NCBI RefSeq assembly: GCF_001672755.1
Contig: NZ_LZKI01000005.1
Span: forward strand, 1 to 64,000
DNA from: Mycobacterium colombiense
Lineage (GTDB): Bacteria; Actinomycetota; Actinomycetes; Mycobacteriales; Mycobacteriaceae
Reading direction: 5' to 3'
DNA: 64,000 nt
Made by a program: the position numbers and the translations under genes. The first letter of the stretch is position 1; each line of letters starts with the position of its first letter. The notes below the pieces were generated by a model that worked only from the letters and a program-made list of their open reading frames with translations, had not been told where the DNA came from and did not search any database. Below, in pieces: positions 54,378 to 62,375 of the stretch.

Positions 54378-57265
54378 GGCCGCCCCGCATGCCGCATCAT
54401 CTGGAGCCGCTGACGCGAATCGATCTCGCGCTGTAGCTCGTTGACATCCTTGACCGTAACGCTGTCGATGTTCACGCTGTAATTCGGCGCGAAGCCACCG
54501 ACAGTCGGGTCAGGTGGCGCGACGGCATGGCTGGCGAGCGCATGCACATCACCCCACTGCTCGCTGCTCAGGATCGGCTCGGGGCGCTTGCTCTTGTTGA
54601 TCGCGATGCCGCCGGACGGCAGGATGCCGCCATTGTCATAGACACCGACAACACCGCCGTGGGCGAGTCCGAGCAACCCCGCCAGATCGGTCGGCTGCAA
54701 CGGCTGCGTTCCTGGCGGTGGTGTCTGTGATGGCTTGGGCTGCACAGGCTGCGGCCCCTGTACGGGCGCGCCTGGTGTCGGCGTGGGCACGGAAGGGCCT
54801 TGCGCTTGCGGACCACCGAGACCCTGTATCGGAGTCGGTGCTGGCGTGAAGTTCCCGGTGCCCTCCGTTGCTATCGGGACACTCGGGCCGACGGGCTGCT
54901 GACCCGGCAACTGCCCAGGCTGCACCGGGCCACCCGGCGACGGAGCTTGTACACCGGCTTGAGCATCCTGTGCCTTCTCGCCCGTCGTAACCGCCGCGGC
55001 CTGGCCCGGCAGTTGCGGCATGAACTGCGATGGGTCGGTCTGGAAGAACCGCGGCACACCGAACGGCAGCATAATCTCCGCCAGTGCATCACCGCCGATA
55101 CCGGCCATCTGGAAGCCGTACTGCACACCGCGCTCGGCCATTTTGGTGCCGATACCGATCAGGAATTGCGATGCCGCTCCGCCAGCTTGACCCCCGGCGC
55201 CGAAGCTGCCGGCTGTTGCAGCTGCCGAGATCGCGGTCGATGCAGCCGAAGCGGCCTGCTCGATCAAACCGTTGACCGCCGACGCGCCCATCTGCATCGC
55301 GCCGGACCAGAGGCTGGTGCCGGCCTGGCCGCCGCCGCCGGCGCCGGCAGGGATGTAACCCTGTGTGCGGCCAGCTGCGCCGCCGGGTTGTCCTGCAGCG
55401 CCGGGTGATGCGGGGTCAGCGGACATGTCACCCATGCCGAGCAGGGCAGCCATGCGGTCCTGCGCGCCACCTTGCGCGCCGCCCATGGCTTCGCTTCCGG
55501 GCAGAAACCAGTGGTCCTCGAACTGCGGGTCGAACGCGCCGTGCGCGCCCTTGCCGATTTGCACACCGTTGCCGCCGGATTCGACCGCGCGGCCGTCCGG
55601 GAGTGTGCCGGCCATGTGGCTATTGGGGCCGCCGCCGCCGTGGTGGATGCCGAGCTGGAAGGTGCCAGGCTTGCTGCCGCGGACGAATCCGTATGCGGCC
55701 AGGTCACTTTCGGTGTTGAAGCGCGGCATCTGCTTGCCGGTGAGCTGATTGTAAATCTGCGACATGAAGCCCGAGCAGTCGTACAGCGTGCCGTACTGGT
55801 ACGCCTTGCCCTGCTGAGCGGACAGCCACTGATTGAAGGTGCCAGCCTTGCCGCCAGTCGCTTCCGGCACCTTGATCTGGGGCATTGGAATCGGTGCCCC
55901 GCCAACGTTGTTCGTGCCGTCGTCGTAGCCAGGGAGTCTCATGCCGCCATTGAGCGCAGCGACAATTGCGGCGCCGCCGCGGTCCATGGCCGACTTCTTG
56001 ACGACGCCCTCGCCGGTGGACACCCGTGCAGTGGGAACGCCGTCAGCTCCGATACCGATGATCGAATCCGATGTGCCGGTGCCGGGGCCGAAAATCATGC
56101 CCGCCGGAGTAACTCCACCCTTCGCGCGCTTCGGGAGCCAGCTGTAATCCGTCGCGGGCGCTGTGACCGGCGCTGGCCGCGGGGCTGGCGGCGGCGGTGC
56201 TGTGGGCGCCCCACCTGGCAGTCCATGCCCGGGCGTATCAGGGCTGCTGTCAAACGGATTGAACGCCGACAAACCCTTACCGTTCATCGCTGCATCAGCA
56301 CGGTTGAGAAACCACCAAGGGGTTCCAACGATCCCGTCCTGCGGGAGCACACGCTGACCGCCGAAGTACTTTTCATTGCCTTCTTTGGAAAGCCGTTGAA
56401 TCTCACTCATCCCCGCGATAGCGAGTCCGATGGGTCCGGCCGCTGCTGTTGCGGCCTCTGCGAGTGAGCCGAGCTTGCCTCTTGCACCATCTGCGTTCCC
56501 GGCAAAGGTTTGAAGAACGCTAGCGCCGCCTGAGATGGCATCTCTTAGGGCGCTGAAATTCTGCTGGGCAGCGCCAGCGCGAGTGGCGATGTCCTGCACC
56601 GTGCTCGCCGCGCCGGTCTGCCCAATCGACTGCAACGCGTCGGCCACGCCGTTGATCGTGCCCGCGGCGTCCTTGTTCTTGATACCGGTGATCGCGTCAC
56701 CGATGCTGCGGATGCCATCCACTGCTGGCGCGATGTGGTCGGTCATGTCGCGCAACCAGGTGCCGACCGGACTATCACCGATGGCGTTACCGATGGCGGC
56801 ACCAGCGCGGCCAGCCGCTTTTGTGAGCTCCTTGTCGAGATCGATGCCAGCGTCCTTGGCGCCTTGGCGCACTGAGTCAACGATCAGACCGCCAATCGAA
56901 TCGCCGGCCTTCTTCCCGGTTCGCTTCGCTGATTCGCCGATGCTCTTGTCGAGCTCGTCGCCGACGGACTTTCCCGCCTTCTTGGCGCCGTCGGTTACAC
57001 CCTTCTCGAGCGCGTCACCGGCCTTCTTGCCGGCGTCCTTGCCCGCTTTCTCCGCTCCTGTGGAGATCGCGTCGCTGATCGTTTTGCCAGCTTGGGTAGC
57101 GCCCTTGCTGACACCTTTGGCGATGGCGTCCCCGGCCTGTTGACCGGTCTTCTCGGCTTGCTTGGCGACACCGGTTATCTCAGCGGTGATCTCCTTCATC
57201 GCGTTGCCGGCCTTCTTGACCGTCAGCTCGACGTAGCCTGATGCCAGTTTCACTCCGTCGCTCAT
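54374..57265 (-). CDS. Tail tape measure protein with NlpC/P60-like domain
   Basis: 963-residue protein. The N-terminal third is a long helical stretch of Lys/Ala/Gly-rich repeats (KKAGDALEKGVTDGAKKAGK and similar) as in siphovirus tape measures. Near residues 480-600 is a cell-wall peptidase-like domain with catalytic Cys497 in YDCSGFMSQIY and His in NSHMAGTLPDG. Then Gly/Pro-rich linkers and a C-terminal NVNELQREI-type end, VKDVNELQREIDSRQRLQMM. Start ATG 57265 is set by AGGAGG. No tail tube or assembly chaperone genes accompany it, which is odd: it should rely on another phage's tail or replace that phage's ruler. Confidence 0.85.
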   Translation of the reverse strand: MSDGVKLASGYVELTVKKAGNAMKEITAEITGVAKQAEKTGQQAGDAIAKGVSKGATQAGKTISDAISTGAEKAGKDAGKKAGDALEKGVTDGAKKAGKSVGDELDKSIGESAKRTGKKAGDSIGGLIVDSVRQGAKDAGIDLDKELTKAAGRAGAAIGNAIGDSPVGTWLRDMTDHIAPAVDGIRSIGDAITGIKNKDAAGTINGVADALQSIGQTGAASTVQDIATRAGAAQQNFSALRDAISGGASVLQTFAGNADGARGKLGSLAEAATAAAGPIGLAIAGMSEIQRLSKEGNEKYFGGQRVLPQDGIVGTPWWFLNRADAAMNGKGLSAFNPFDSSPDTPGHGLPGGAPTAPPPPAPRPAPVTAPATDYSWLPKRAKGGVTPAGMIFGPGTGTSDSIIGIGADGVPTARVSTGEGVVKKSAMDRGGAAIVAALNGGMRLPGYDDGTNNVGGAPIPMPQIKVPEATGGKAGTFNQWLSAQQGKAYQYGTLYDCSGFMSQIYNQLTGKQMPRFNTESDLAAYGFVRGSKPGTFQLGIHHGGGGPNSHMAGTLPDGRAVESGGNGVQIGKGAHGAFDPQFEDHWFLPGSEAMGGAQGGAQDRMAALLGMGDMSADPASPGAAGQPGGAAGRTQGYIPAGAGGGGQAGTSLWSGAMQMGASAVNGLIEQAASAASTAISAAATAGSFGAGGQAGGAASQFLIGIGTKMAERGVQYGFQMAGIGGDALAEIMLPFGVPRFFQTDPSQFMPQLPGQAAAVTTGEKAQDAQAGVQAPSPGGPVQPGQLPGQQPVGPSVPIATEGTGNFTPAPTPIQGLGGPQAQGPSVPTPTPGAPVQGPQPVQPKPSQTPPPGTQPLQPTDLAGLLGLAHGGVVGVYDNGGILPSGGIAINKSKRPEPILSSEQWGDVHALASHAVAPPDPTVGGFAPNYSVNIDSVTVKDVNELQREIDSRQRLQMMRHAGRP

Positions 57266-57620
57266 CTCAGAGCCTCCTAGCAAACTTTCGGGTTGATCCA
57301 GGCGACGCATGAATATGCGTCCAGCCCGAACGTTGGTGCGGGTCTATCCGAACGTGCGTGCGGGTCTCGAAAGTTGGGAATCTGCACACACTGTCAGGCG
57401 CTAAGTCCGGCCGTGGGGGTCGCCGCAGCTCAGGGGGTCACCCCCCACCCATGTCCGCGCATCTGTTCGGATGCTCCGCTCAGTTGTTCGGATTTCGGAT
57501 GAGTCCATGCATCTTGCACGCATACTCATGCGTTCCACTCAGCAAATGTTTGGGTTCACCCCGAACCTGGTGCGCGGAAAGGTGAATAACACGCGTCGAC
57601 CAGGTTCGGGGTGAAGTCTC
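57266..57620. other. 355-bp noncoding region rich in GTTCGG repeats
   Basis: The only large gap inside the element. No credible gene on either strand. It contains six GTTCGG(A/G) motifs in both orientations: minus-oriented at 57325, 57347 and 57560, plus-oriented at 57465, 57486 and 57604; neighbouring copies are 21-22 bp apart. It also contains an imperfect 18-bp direct repeat (57328, 57350), a GACGCAT/ATGCGTC hairpin (57304-57321) and a long inverted repeat at 57555-57615. It probably holds the promoter of the tape-measure transcript, a regulator-binding array, or a packaging site. Confidence 0.7.
57555..57615 (-). repeat. 17-bp perfect inverted repeat after the capsid gene
   Basis: TTCACCCCGAACCTGGT at 57555-57571 and its exact reverse complement at 57599-57615, separated by 27 bases; the second arm ends five bases beyond the capsid stop codon. 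It may end capsid transcription or serve as a protein-binding site; the arms themselves include GTTCGGG motifs. Confidence 0.75.
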
Positions 57621-58469
57621 TTAGCTGCCAGCCTCGTCGGCGACGGTGAACTGACCGATTCGCTCAGGACGAACGAGATTCCAGCCGAATCGCCACGTCG
57701 CACGGATCACGATGCTGTCCGACGAGAACGCGGCGTGCTCAGACTGCGCAACACGTACCGGCCCAACGGCACTGGCGATCTGCGCTCGGTCGATCACCAT
57801 GCCAGTGTTGGCCGGAAGAAAGCGACTGCGCTTGACCGGCAGGCTCAGCAGACGGGCTTGTGCGTCTTCCGTGCCGGCACCGAGCAGAGTGCTGTTGTAG
57901 TCGGTGCCTGTCTTGAACTTGCGCAGCGTCGCCCAGCTCTTCGGGTCCAGGACGATCGCCGACGGTTCGGCGCCCTTGACCTCGAGCTCGGCCAGCAGGT
58001 CGATCAGGACATCCAGCGAGCCGGCCACCGGCTCGGGAGCATGAGTGATCCCGGTTGCATGCAGCAGTCCGGTGGGGTTGGACGCAGAGCCGAAGTAATC
58101 GAAGTCGGCCTTGCGCACCAGGTCTCGCGCGAACGATCGCGAAATCTGCGCCGCGGTCGGTTCCTTGCGGAACTGCTCGCTCGAGACCGTCGCCAGTCGC
58201 GTCAGCTTCTTGGTGTGCACCAGAACCTCGTCCAAGTCGGGTTCCTCGTCGGCGAGCGCAGCGCCTTCCGCCTTGTAAACGGCGCCCGTGCCGGTCTCAC
58301 CGGCGTCGACGATGAACGGAACGTGCAGCGAAGGCTCGTCGCCGTCCACGTCACCGGCGACGGTGCTGGTCTGCAGTACGAGCGCGGCGGGGACGACATC
58401 TTCGGCCGCGAACGAGACCTCATCAGGACGCCAGCCGTATTCGGCGGTAGTGGTTGTGAGAGTAGTCAT
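57621..58469 (-). CDS. Phage major capsid protein (HK97-fold, short form)
   Basis: 282-residue capsid protein. The second half carries HK97-type features: ISRSFARDLVRKADFDYFGSASNPTGLL (spine helix and following loop), AIVLDPKSWATLRKFK, GTDYNSTLLG, and the C-terminal HAAFSSDSIVIRATWRFGWNLVRPERIGQF strand region. It lacks a long N-terminal delta domain, consistent with use of a separate scaffold, which is encoded upstream. Start ATG 58469 after AAGGAG. No maturation protease is nearby. Confidence 0.85.
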   Translation of the reverse strand: MTTLTTTTAEYGWRPDEVSFAAEDVVPAALVLQTSTVAGDVDGDEPSLHVPFIVDAGETGTGAVYKAEGAALADEEPDLDEVLVHTKKLTRLATVSSEQFRKEPTAAQISRSFARDLVRKADFDYFGSASNPTGLLHATGITHAPEPVAGSLDVLIDLLAELEVKGAEPSAIVLDPKSWATLRKFKTGTDYNSTLLGAGTEDAQARLLSLPVKRSRFLPANTGMVIDRAQIASAVGPVRVAQSEHAAFSSDSIVIRATWRFGWNLVRPERIGQFTVADEAGS

Positions 58470-58647
58470 TTCGACTCCTTATAGGTTCGCAGCAGCCATG
58501 CGAAAGTTTCAGTGGGAGTTACTTCGCGGCCGCCCTATACAGGGTCGAAGACCGTGGCGCGCCATACGGCGCTTGCCTTGGTGCGGTGGGGACGCCCGCA
58601 TGGAATCCCCAGCCGCTTCCATCAGTGTATCCGGTAGTCGAGACACA

Positions 58648-59157
58648 TCAGTCGTCTTTGCGTCGAAATGCATCCACCCAGCCATCCTTCTTGGGTGGCG
58701 AATAGCCTGCGCCCGACCGCATTCCGGTCTGGCGATGCAAAGTCGGCCGCGTGATGCCGAGCTGATCACGTGCCGCTTTCACGGCAGCGGTGATCTTTGC
58801 TTCGTCTGGCATGCCGTCCTCGGTGAGAAGGTCCTTCAGCTCGGCCACCGCGAAGACGGCAGCGGGCTTCACCCCTGCTGCGGTGATGGCGGTCTCAAGC
58901 TGTCCACGTTGGAGTCGCTCGATGGTGGCAGCCTGTTCAGCAATGGCGGCATCCCGTGCAGCAATCGTCGCCTCGGCTTCTTGCGCACGCTTGCGGTAAC
59001 GAGCCTCACGCCCGTTGGGCTTGCCGTCGTCGGTGTCAGCCTCAGGTGCGTCCTGAGCTTCCGTTTCGGCTTCGGTGTTGTCATCTGCCGCGGCGTCGGC
59101 TTCGGCTGCGCCAGCGTCGATCGTGGCGTCGGTGGTGTCGGTTGCGGTGTCGCTCAT
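58648..59157 (-). CDS. Putative capsid scaffolding protein
   Basis: 169 residues: acidic disordered N-terminus (many Asp, Glu, Ala, Thr), a coiled coil (REARYRKRAQEAEATIAARD and on to AATIERLQ), then VKPAAVFAVAELKDLLTEDG and a short basic end KKDGWVDAFRRK. Composition and position just upstream of the capsid gene are typical of phage scaffolds. Start ATG 59157 overlaps the previous gene's stop (ATGA). The 180 bases to the capsid gene (58470-58647) show nothing else. Confidence 0.75.
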   Translation of the reverse strand: MSDTATDTTDATIDAGAAEADAAADDNTEAETEAQDAPEADTDDGKPNGREARYRKRAQEAEATIAARDAAIAEQAATIERLQRGQLETAITAAGVKPAAVFAVAELKDLLTEDGMPDEAKITAAVKAARDQLGITRPTLHRQTGMRSGAGYSPPKKDGWVDAFRRKDD

Positions 59158-59462
59158 CGGTTTTCCATTCTCTTGGCGAGGGTTTCCTTGGTGATAGCGG
59201 GCGCGATCCACGCCTGGTGTTTGACGGTGGTAGCGCAGATCGGTACCACGCGATCCTTGTCCTGCGCCTCGAATAAGTACTCAGCGAATTCCACCGTCGC
59301 CGGCCCTGTCGGGATCGATGGCAGTGACTCGCTCGAGTCGCGGGTGATGTCCTTCGGCGGCCGATTGCGGCGAGCGGCGTCGACCACCGCCTCGAGATCA
59401 TCGATCGGATAGTCGGGGTAGAACTCTCGTCTATCGGAGATGTAGGGGTTTGTCACTTGCAT
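59154..59462 (-). CDS. Uncharacterised 102-residue element protein
   Basis: 102 residues, start ATG 59462 behind AAAGGTG. Contains YPDYPIDDLEAVVDAARRNRPPKD and TVEFAEYLFEAQDKDRVVPICATTVKHQAW. Not recognised. It is coupled to the scaffold gene, so it may be a minor head or regulatory protein; it is not portal- or protease-like. Confidence 0.7.
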   Translation of the reverse strand: MQVTNPYISDRREFYPDYPIDDLEAVVDAARRNRPPKDITRDSSESLPSIPTGPATVEFAEYLFEAQDKDRVVPICATTVKHQAWIAPAITKETLAKRMENR

Positions 59463-59469
59463 TCACCTT

Positions 59470-59994
59470 TCACTGTGCGCGTGCCAGACGGCACGACGTT
59501 TCCGGGAGCCTCCACGCGAGCTCGCGCTGCCCGATACGCACACGGAGTACGTCGAGTCGGCTAGCGGCGCGGTGGAGGGTGTTGATTCCGAAGCCTGCAG
59601 CCTTGGCGGCTCGCTTGACGTCGGCTGCGGGGATGGTTCCGCCAGCGAGATACTGAGCCAACCAGTCGGCGGATCGATCATCGATCATCGGCGCTGCCGG
59701 TCGCGGCTGCACTCGGCGCTGCGCTGGTGCGGGTTTCTCCGCAGCCAATAGCGGCGGGGCCAGGAGGCGGCCAGCGACCACGCCGCTTGGGCGTCGGTGC
59801 TTGGACGTCTCGCGCAGCCATGCCCTGCAGCGGATCAGTGCTGGGCAGCTGTTGCAGACGGCCTGTGCCGCCTCGATCGCGGTGGGTTCACTGTCGCGGT
59901 CCAGATCGAAGATCGCTGGCTGCCCCTTGCATGCGGCGCCGTCCAGCTGTGGGACATCACCGATCTCGCTCACCATGTCATCCCAGGCGCTCAT
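59470..59994 (-). CDS. WhiB-like iron-sulfur domain fused to a helix-turn-helix domain
   Basis: 174 residues. Cys22, Cys47, Cys50 and Cys56 reproduce the WhiB C-x24-C-x2-C-x5-C cluster spacing (AACKGQPAIFD, AVCNSCPALIRCRAW). The WhiB glycine turn is altered (GVVAG). After a Pro-rich linker, residues about 110-165 form a helix-turn-helix unit (IPAADVKRAAKAAGFGINTLHRAASRLDVLRV) like those at the ends of phage replication proteins. Start ATG 59994 after TAGGAGG. The gene lies directly beside the iteron array, so it may be an origin-binding or redox-responsive regulator. Confidence 0.8.
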   Translation of the reverse strand: MSAWDDMVSEIGDVPQLDGAACKGQPAIFDLDRDSEPTAIEAAQAVCNSCPALIRCRAWLRETSKHRRPSGVVAGRLLAPPLLAAEKPAPAQRRVQPRPAAPMIDDRSADWLAQYLAGGTIPAADVKRAAKAAGFGINTLHRAASRLDVLRVRIGQRELAWRLPETSCRLARAQ

Positions 59995-60024
59995 CGGTTG
60001 CCTCCTACAGGTGACCTCTTCCGT

Positions 60025-60207
60025 AAAATCACGCACCGACCCCTAAAGGGGTCGTCGCGCGCGTGATTTTTCTGGAATAGAGGCGTCTGAGGATTTTCGT
60101 GATTTTCCGTGATTTTCTGATCAGCGGTTTTGTCCCCCGCGTGATTTTCGTGATTTTCTGCGTGATTTTTCACCCTCAGACCCCCGCGTGATTTTCTGCG
60201 TGATTTT
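60025..60207. repeat. Iteron array, probable replication origin of the element
   Basis: Eight direct copies of GTGATTTT start at 60063, 60099, 60109, 60141, 60150, 60162, 60188 and 60200, most followed by C and preceded by C; one inverted copy lies at 60025-60032. Between the inverted copy and the first direct copy is a palindrome CGACCCCTAAAGGGGTCG (60037-60054). The array overlaps the last codons of the replication ATPase gene and the leader of the WhiB-HTH gene. Dense directly repeated octamers beside a Rep gene are the hallmark of iteron origins. Confidence 0.8.
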
Positions 60208-61690
60208 CTGGGACCTCCGGTGAGACAGTCCATGTCGCGCTACGGCCACGTCCGCGGCCACCTGGATCGACCACCCTCAACCGGCCGGATTCGACCAGTC
60301 TGTCGATGTTGCGGCGAGCTGTTTCACGCTGTGCATCCGTCGGCGGAACCTCGCCATGGACCCCGGCAGCGAGATCGGATGCCGTAAACGGTCCGTCTAT
60401 CTCGCGGGCGACATCGAGGTAGCGCTCTGCTTGTGCATCGAACGTGGTGGCAGCCGCATCGGCATGGTCGGGCGTGACTCGCCATGACGCGACACCGGTG
60501 CCGGGGTTTGGTGGGTCGAGGATGAAGGTGCCAGCGAACTGCCGGCGGCCTTCGCTCTTTTGGCAGTGCGCGCGCAAACCACCAGGCCGGTCCTTGTTGA
60601 CCCAGAGCTCGGCCATGCCACCTTGCCCGGGCACGAATGACCGTTTGCGAACCAGATTGATCGACACACCGCTGACGGCACGGCGTTTCGCCATAGTGCC
60701 GCCTGCTCCGTACTTCCGAGAGTCCGTACCTTTGGCCTGATGGTCGAGCAGGATGACGGCGGCGCCGCCGCGCTCGAGTGGTGCGGACACGGCCTGCATG
60801 ACTCTGGTGTAATCGTCGGCGGAATCCGAGCTGGCCCGAAACAACGGCATCAGCTCACCTACGCAGTCGATCCCGGCGAACGTGGCCCAGCCCGCGCAGT
60901 CCGCGACCACACGAAGAACCTCGTCGCTGTCGGCGGGCTCGATGTGACGGAACCTGTTGGGGTCGGCCAACACTGCGGGATCGACGCCGAGCATGAGCAT
61001 GCGGGCCACGGTTTCAGCCGGGCCGTTGTTGTCGAGGTCGATGAAGAGGACGCATCCTCCGTGGTCGATCGCGCCGACTGCAGCCGCGAGAAGCACCATC
61101 GTCTTGCCGTCCTCTGGGTCGCCATACAAGTCATTTCGCTTGGCGAGATAGAAGATGCCGACGTCATCGATGCGGTGCAGCACTGATGGTTTAGGCGGCT
61201 CAGGCATTCCACCCGCCAGGTATGCCGCAACATCGGTGTACTGCGGCGCAGTGTTGCGGGCATCATCGGCAGCATCTGCATTCGGGTCGAATGTGGTGTT
61301 ATCCGGCATGACGGCTGCGAGATTCGGGCGGTCCTCTAGGGGTTCCGGCGGATCGATTACCGATGCATTCTTCGCGTTCTGCACCGTCTGTTCGAACTTG
61401 CGTCGGCCGTTGTCGCGCATGCTGCCGTTCTCGATATGGGCCTGTTCGAACATGCCTATAACCCACTCCTCCGAGATGCCCGGACATGGCTTGGCCAGGT
61501 TGAAAGCACCACGGAGACAACCGAAGAGCTGCGGATTGCGCGCGGTTGTTGTCGCCGCGTGTGTCCGGCACATGCTTTCGATCTGCGCGCGAACTCGGCG
61601 CTCGTACAGGTCGTCGACGCTGATCGGTTCACTCGGTGCCGGTCTAGGTGCCCTTTCGGTGCGCTGAAGCGCTGCCATAACGTCGGCCAT
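60176..61690 (-). CDS. RecA-like replicative ATPase (RepA/AAA_25 type)
   Basis: 504-residue protein. N-terminal helical domain (about 1-130), then a RecA-fold ATPase with Walker A YGDPEDGKTMVLLAAAVG near 190, Walker B-type CVLFIDLDNNGP and AAVILLDHQAKGTD, like RepA hexameric helicases of plasmids and phages. The C-terminal part (about 430-495) is a winged helix (FTASDLAAGVHGEVPPTDAQ and RRNIDRLVESGRLRVVD). The final residues, NHAENHAGV, are encoded by iterons. Start ATG 61690 overlaps the previous stop (TGATG). Probably unwinds or loads at the adjacent origin. Confidence 0.83.
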   Translation of the reverse strand: MADVMAALQRTERAPRPAPSEPISVDDLYERRVRAQIESMCRTHAATTTARNPQLFGCLRGAFNLAKPCPGISEEWVIGMFEQAHIENGSMRDNGRRKFEQTVQNAKNASVIDPPEPLEDRPNLAAVMPDNTTFDPNADAADDARNTAPQYTDVAAYLAGGMPEPPKPSVLHRIDDVGIFYLAKRNDLYGDPEDGKTMVLLAAAVGAIDHGGCVLFIDLDNNGPAETVARMLMLGVDPAVLADPNRFRHIEPADSDEVLRVVADCAGWATFAGIDCVGELMPLFRASSDSADDYTRVMQAVSAPLERGGAAVILLDHQAKGTDSRKYGAGGTMAKRRAVSGVSINLVRKRSFVPGQGGMAELWVNKDRPGGLRAHCQKSEGRRQFAGTFILDPPNPGTGVASWRVTPDHADAAATTFDAQAERYLDVAREIDGPFTASDLAAGVHGEVPPTDAQRETARRNIDRLVESGRLRVVDPGGRGRGRSATWTVSPEVPENHAENHAGV

Positions 61691-61998
61691 CAGGACCACC
61701 CCGCCCGAATCGCGTCGGCGCGGTGCTGAATGCTTTCGCCTGCGATCGAATAGAACTCGGGCTCACGGGCGGCGCGCATCGCCATGCGCTCGAAGTTCGC
61801 CTGCCATCGCTCATCTGCTGTGTACCGCTCATCCGTCACTGCCGGCTCAACGGCGCCGCGGCCCAAGGGGTTTGGCTGGCGGCACTCACGTCGGCGTGCA
61901 TCCGATATGAACCTGCGCGGTGCTACACTAGTGGAATCGGGTACTTTGGAGGCCGTCTCGTCACTGGGGCGGCCTTCATCGTATTCTGTTGTCCTCAT
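61690..61998 (-). CDS. Uncharacterised protein upstream of the replication ATPase
   Basis: 102 residues from ATG 61998 behind GAAGGAA. Basic middle (RRFISDARRRECRQPNPLGRG) and a helical end DERWQANFERMAMRAAREPEFYSIAG. No recognised domain. Coupled to the ATPase gene by a one-base overlap, so a role in replication or its control is likely. Confidence 0.65.
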   Translation of the reverse strand: MRTTEYDEGRPSDETASKVPDSTSVAPRRFISDARRRECRQPNPLGRGAVEPAVTDERYTADERWQANFERMAMRAAREPEFYSIAGESIQHRADAIRAGWS

Positions 61999-62064
61999 TA
62001 CGAAATTCCTTCGGGTACGGTGCAGCCGGGGTCCGAAGGTGCCGGTGGGGTGTTGACGCGACAG

Positions 62065-62277
62065 TTACCTCATGGCGTCCACGTCCGCGTCAGCGGGAAT
62101 GGGTGTCAGCGCAGCCTCGATGTCGGCTCGCCGGATGTAAAGCTCACGACTGTTCCCGATTCGGTGCGCTGGTAGTCGTCCGTCCCGGATCATGTTTCCG
62201 ATGGTCCGGCGGGTCTTGCCCAGGATTTCGGCGGCCTGCGTGCCGTTGACGTATTCGTTGCATACGAGTGTTTTCAT
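62065..62277 (-). CDS. xis: Excisionase / MerR-like DNA-binding protein
   Basis: 70-residue winged-helix protein of the phage excisionase (HTH_17) type: YVNGTQAAEILGKTRRTIGNMIRDGRLPAHRIGNSRELYIRRADIEA. Such proteins bend DNA at attachment arms and favour excision. Start ATG 62277 after AGCAGGAAA. It lies next to the integrase gene, 99 bases away on the same strand. Confidence 0.88.
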   Translation of the reverse strand: MKTLVCNEYVNGTQAAEILGKTRRTIGNMIRDGRLPAHRIGNSRELYIRRADIEAALTPIPADADVDAMR

Positions 62278-62375
62278 GTTCGTTTCCTGCTGTCGCTGTA
62301 ACGGTTTCCCGCTGTTGCTACCAACTTAAGCCAGGTATTCGACACGACAGGAAAACGCAGGAAAGTTTGAATACA

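Noticed and set aside
57293..57502. Short plus-strand frame with a CTHC motif in the element's noncoding gap
   Set aside because: No ribosome binding site, opposite direction to the operon and built largely from repeats; regarded as chance.
58509..58769. 86-codon minus-strand frame overlapping the scaffold end
   Set aside because: Overlaps the scaffold gene in another frame, Arg/His-rich composition, no start signal.
60025..60207. Possible CRISPR-like short repeat array
   Set aside because: Repeats are 8-10 bases with irregular 9-36 base steps and no uniform spacers; no cas genes nearby. It fits an iteron origin.
59991..60233. 80-residue minus-strand frame with repeated NHENHA-like residues
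   Set aside because: It is the translation of the iteron repeats in another frame, overlapping the ATPase C-terminus and the WhiB-HTH start.
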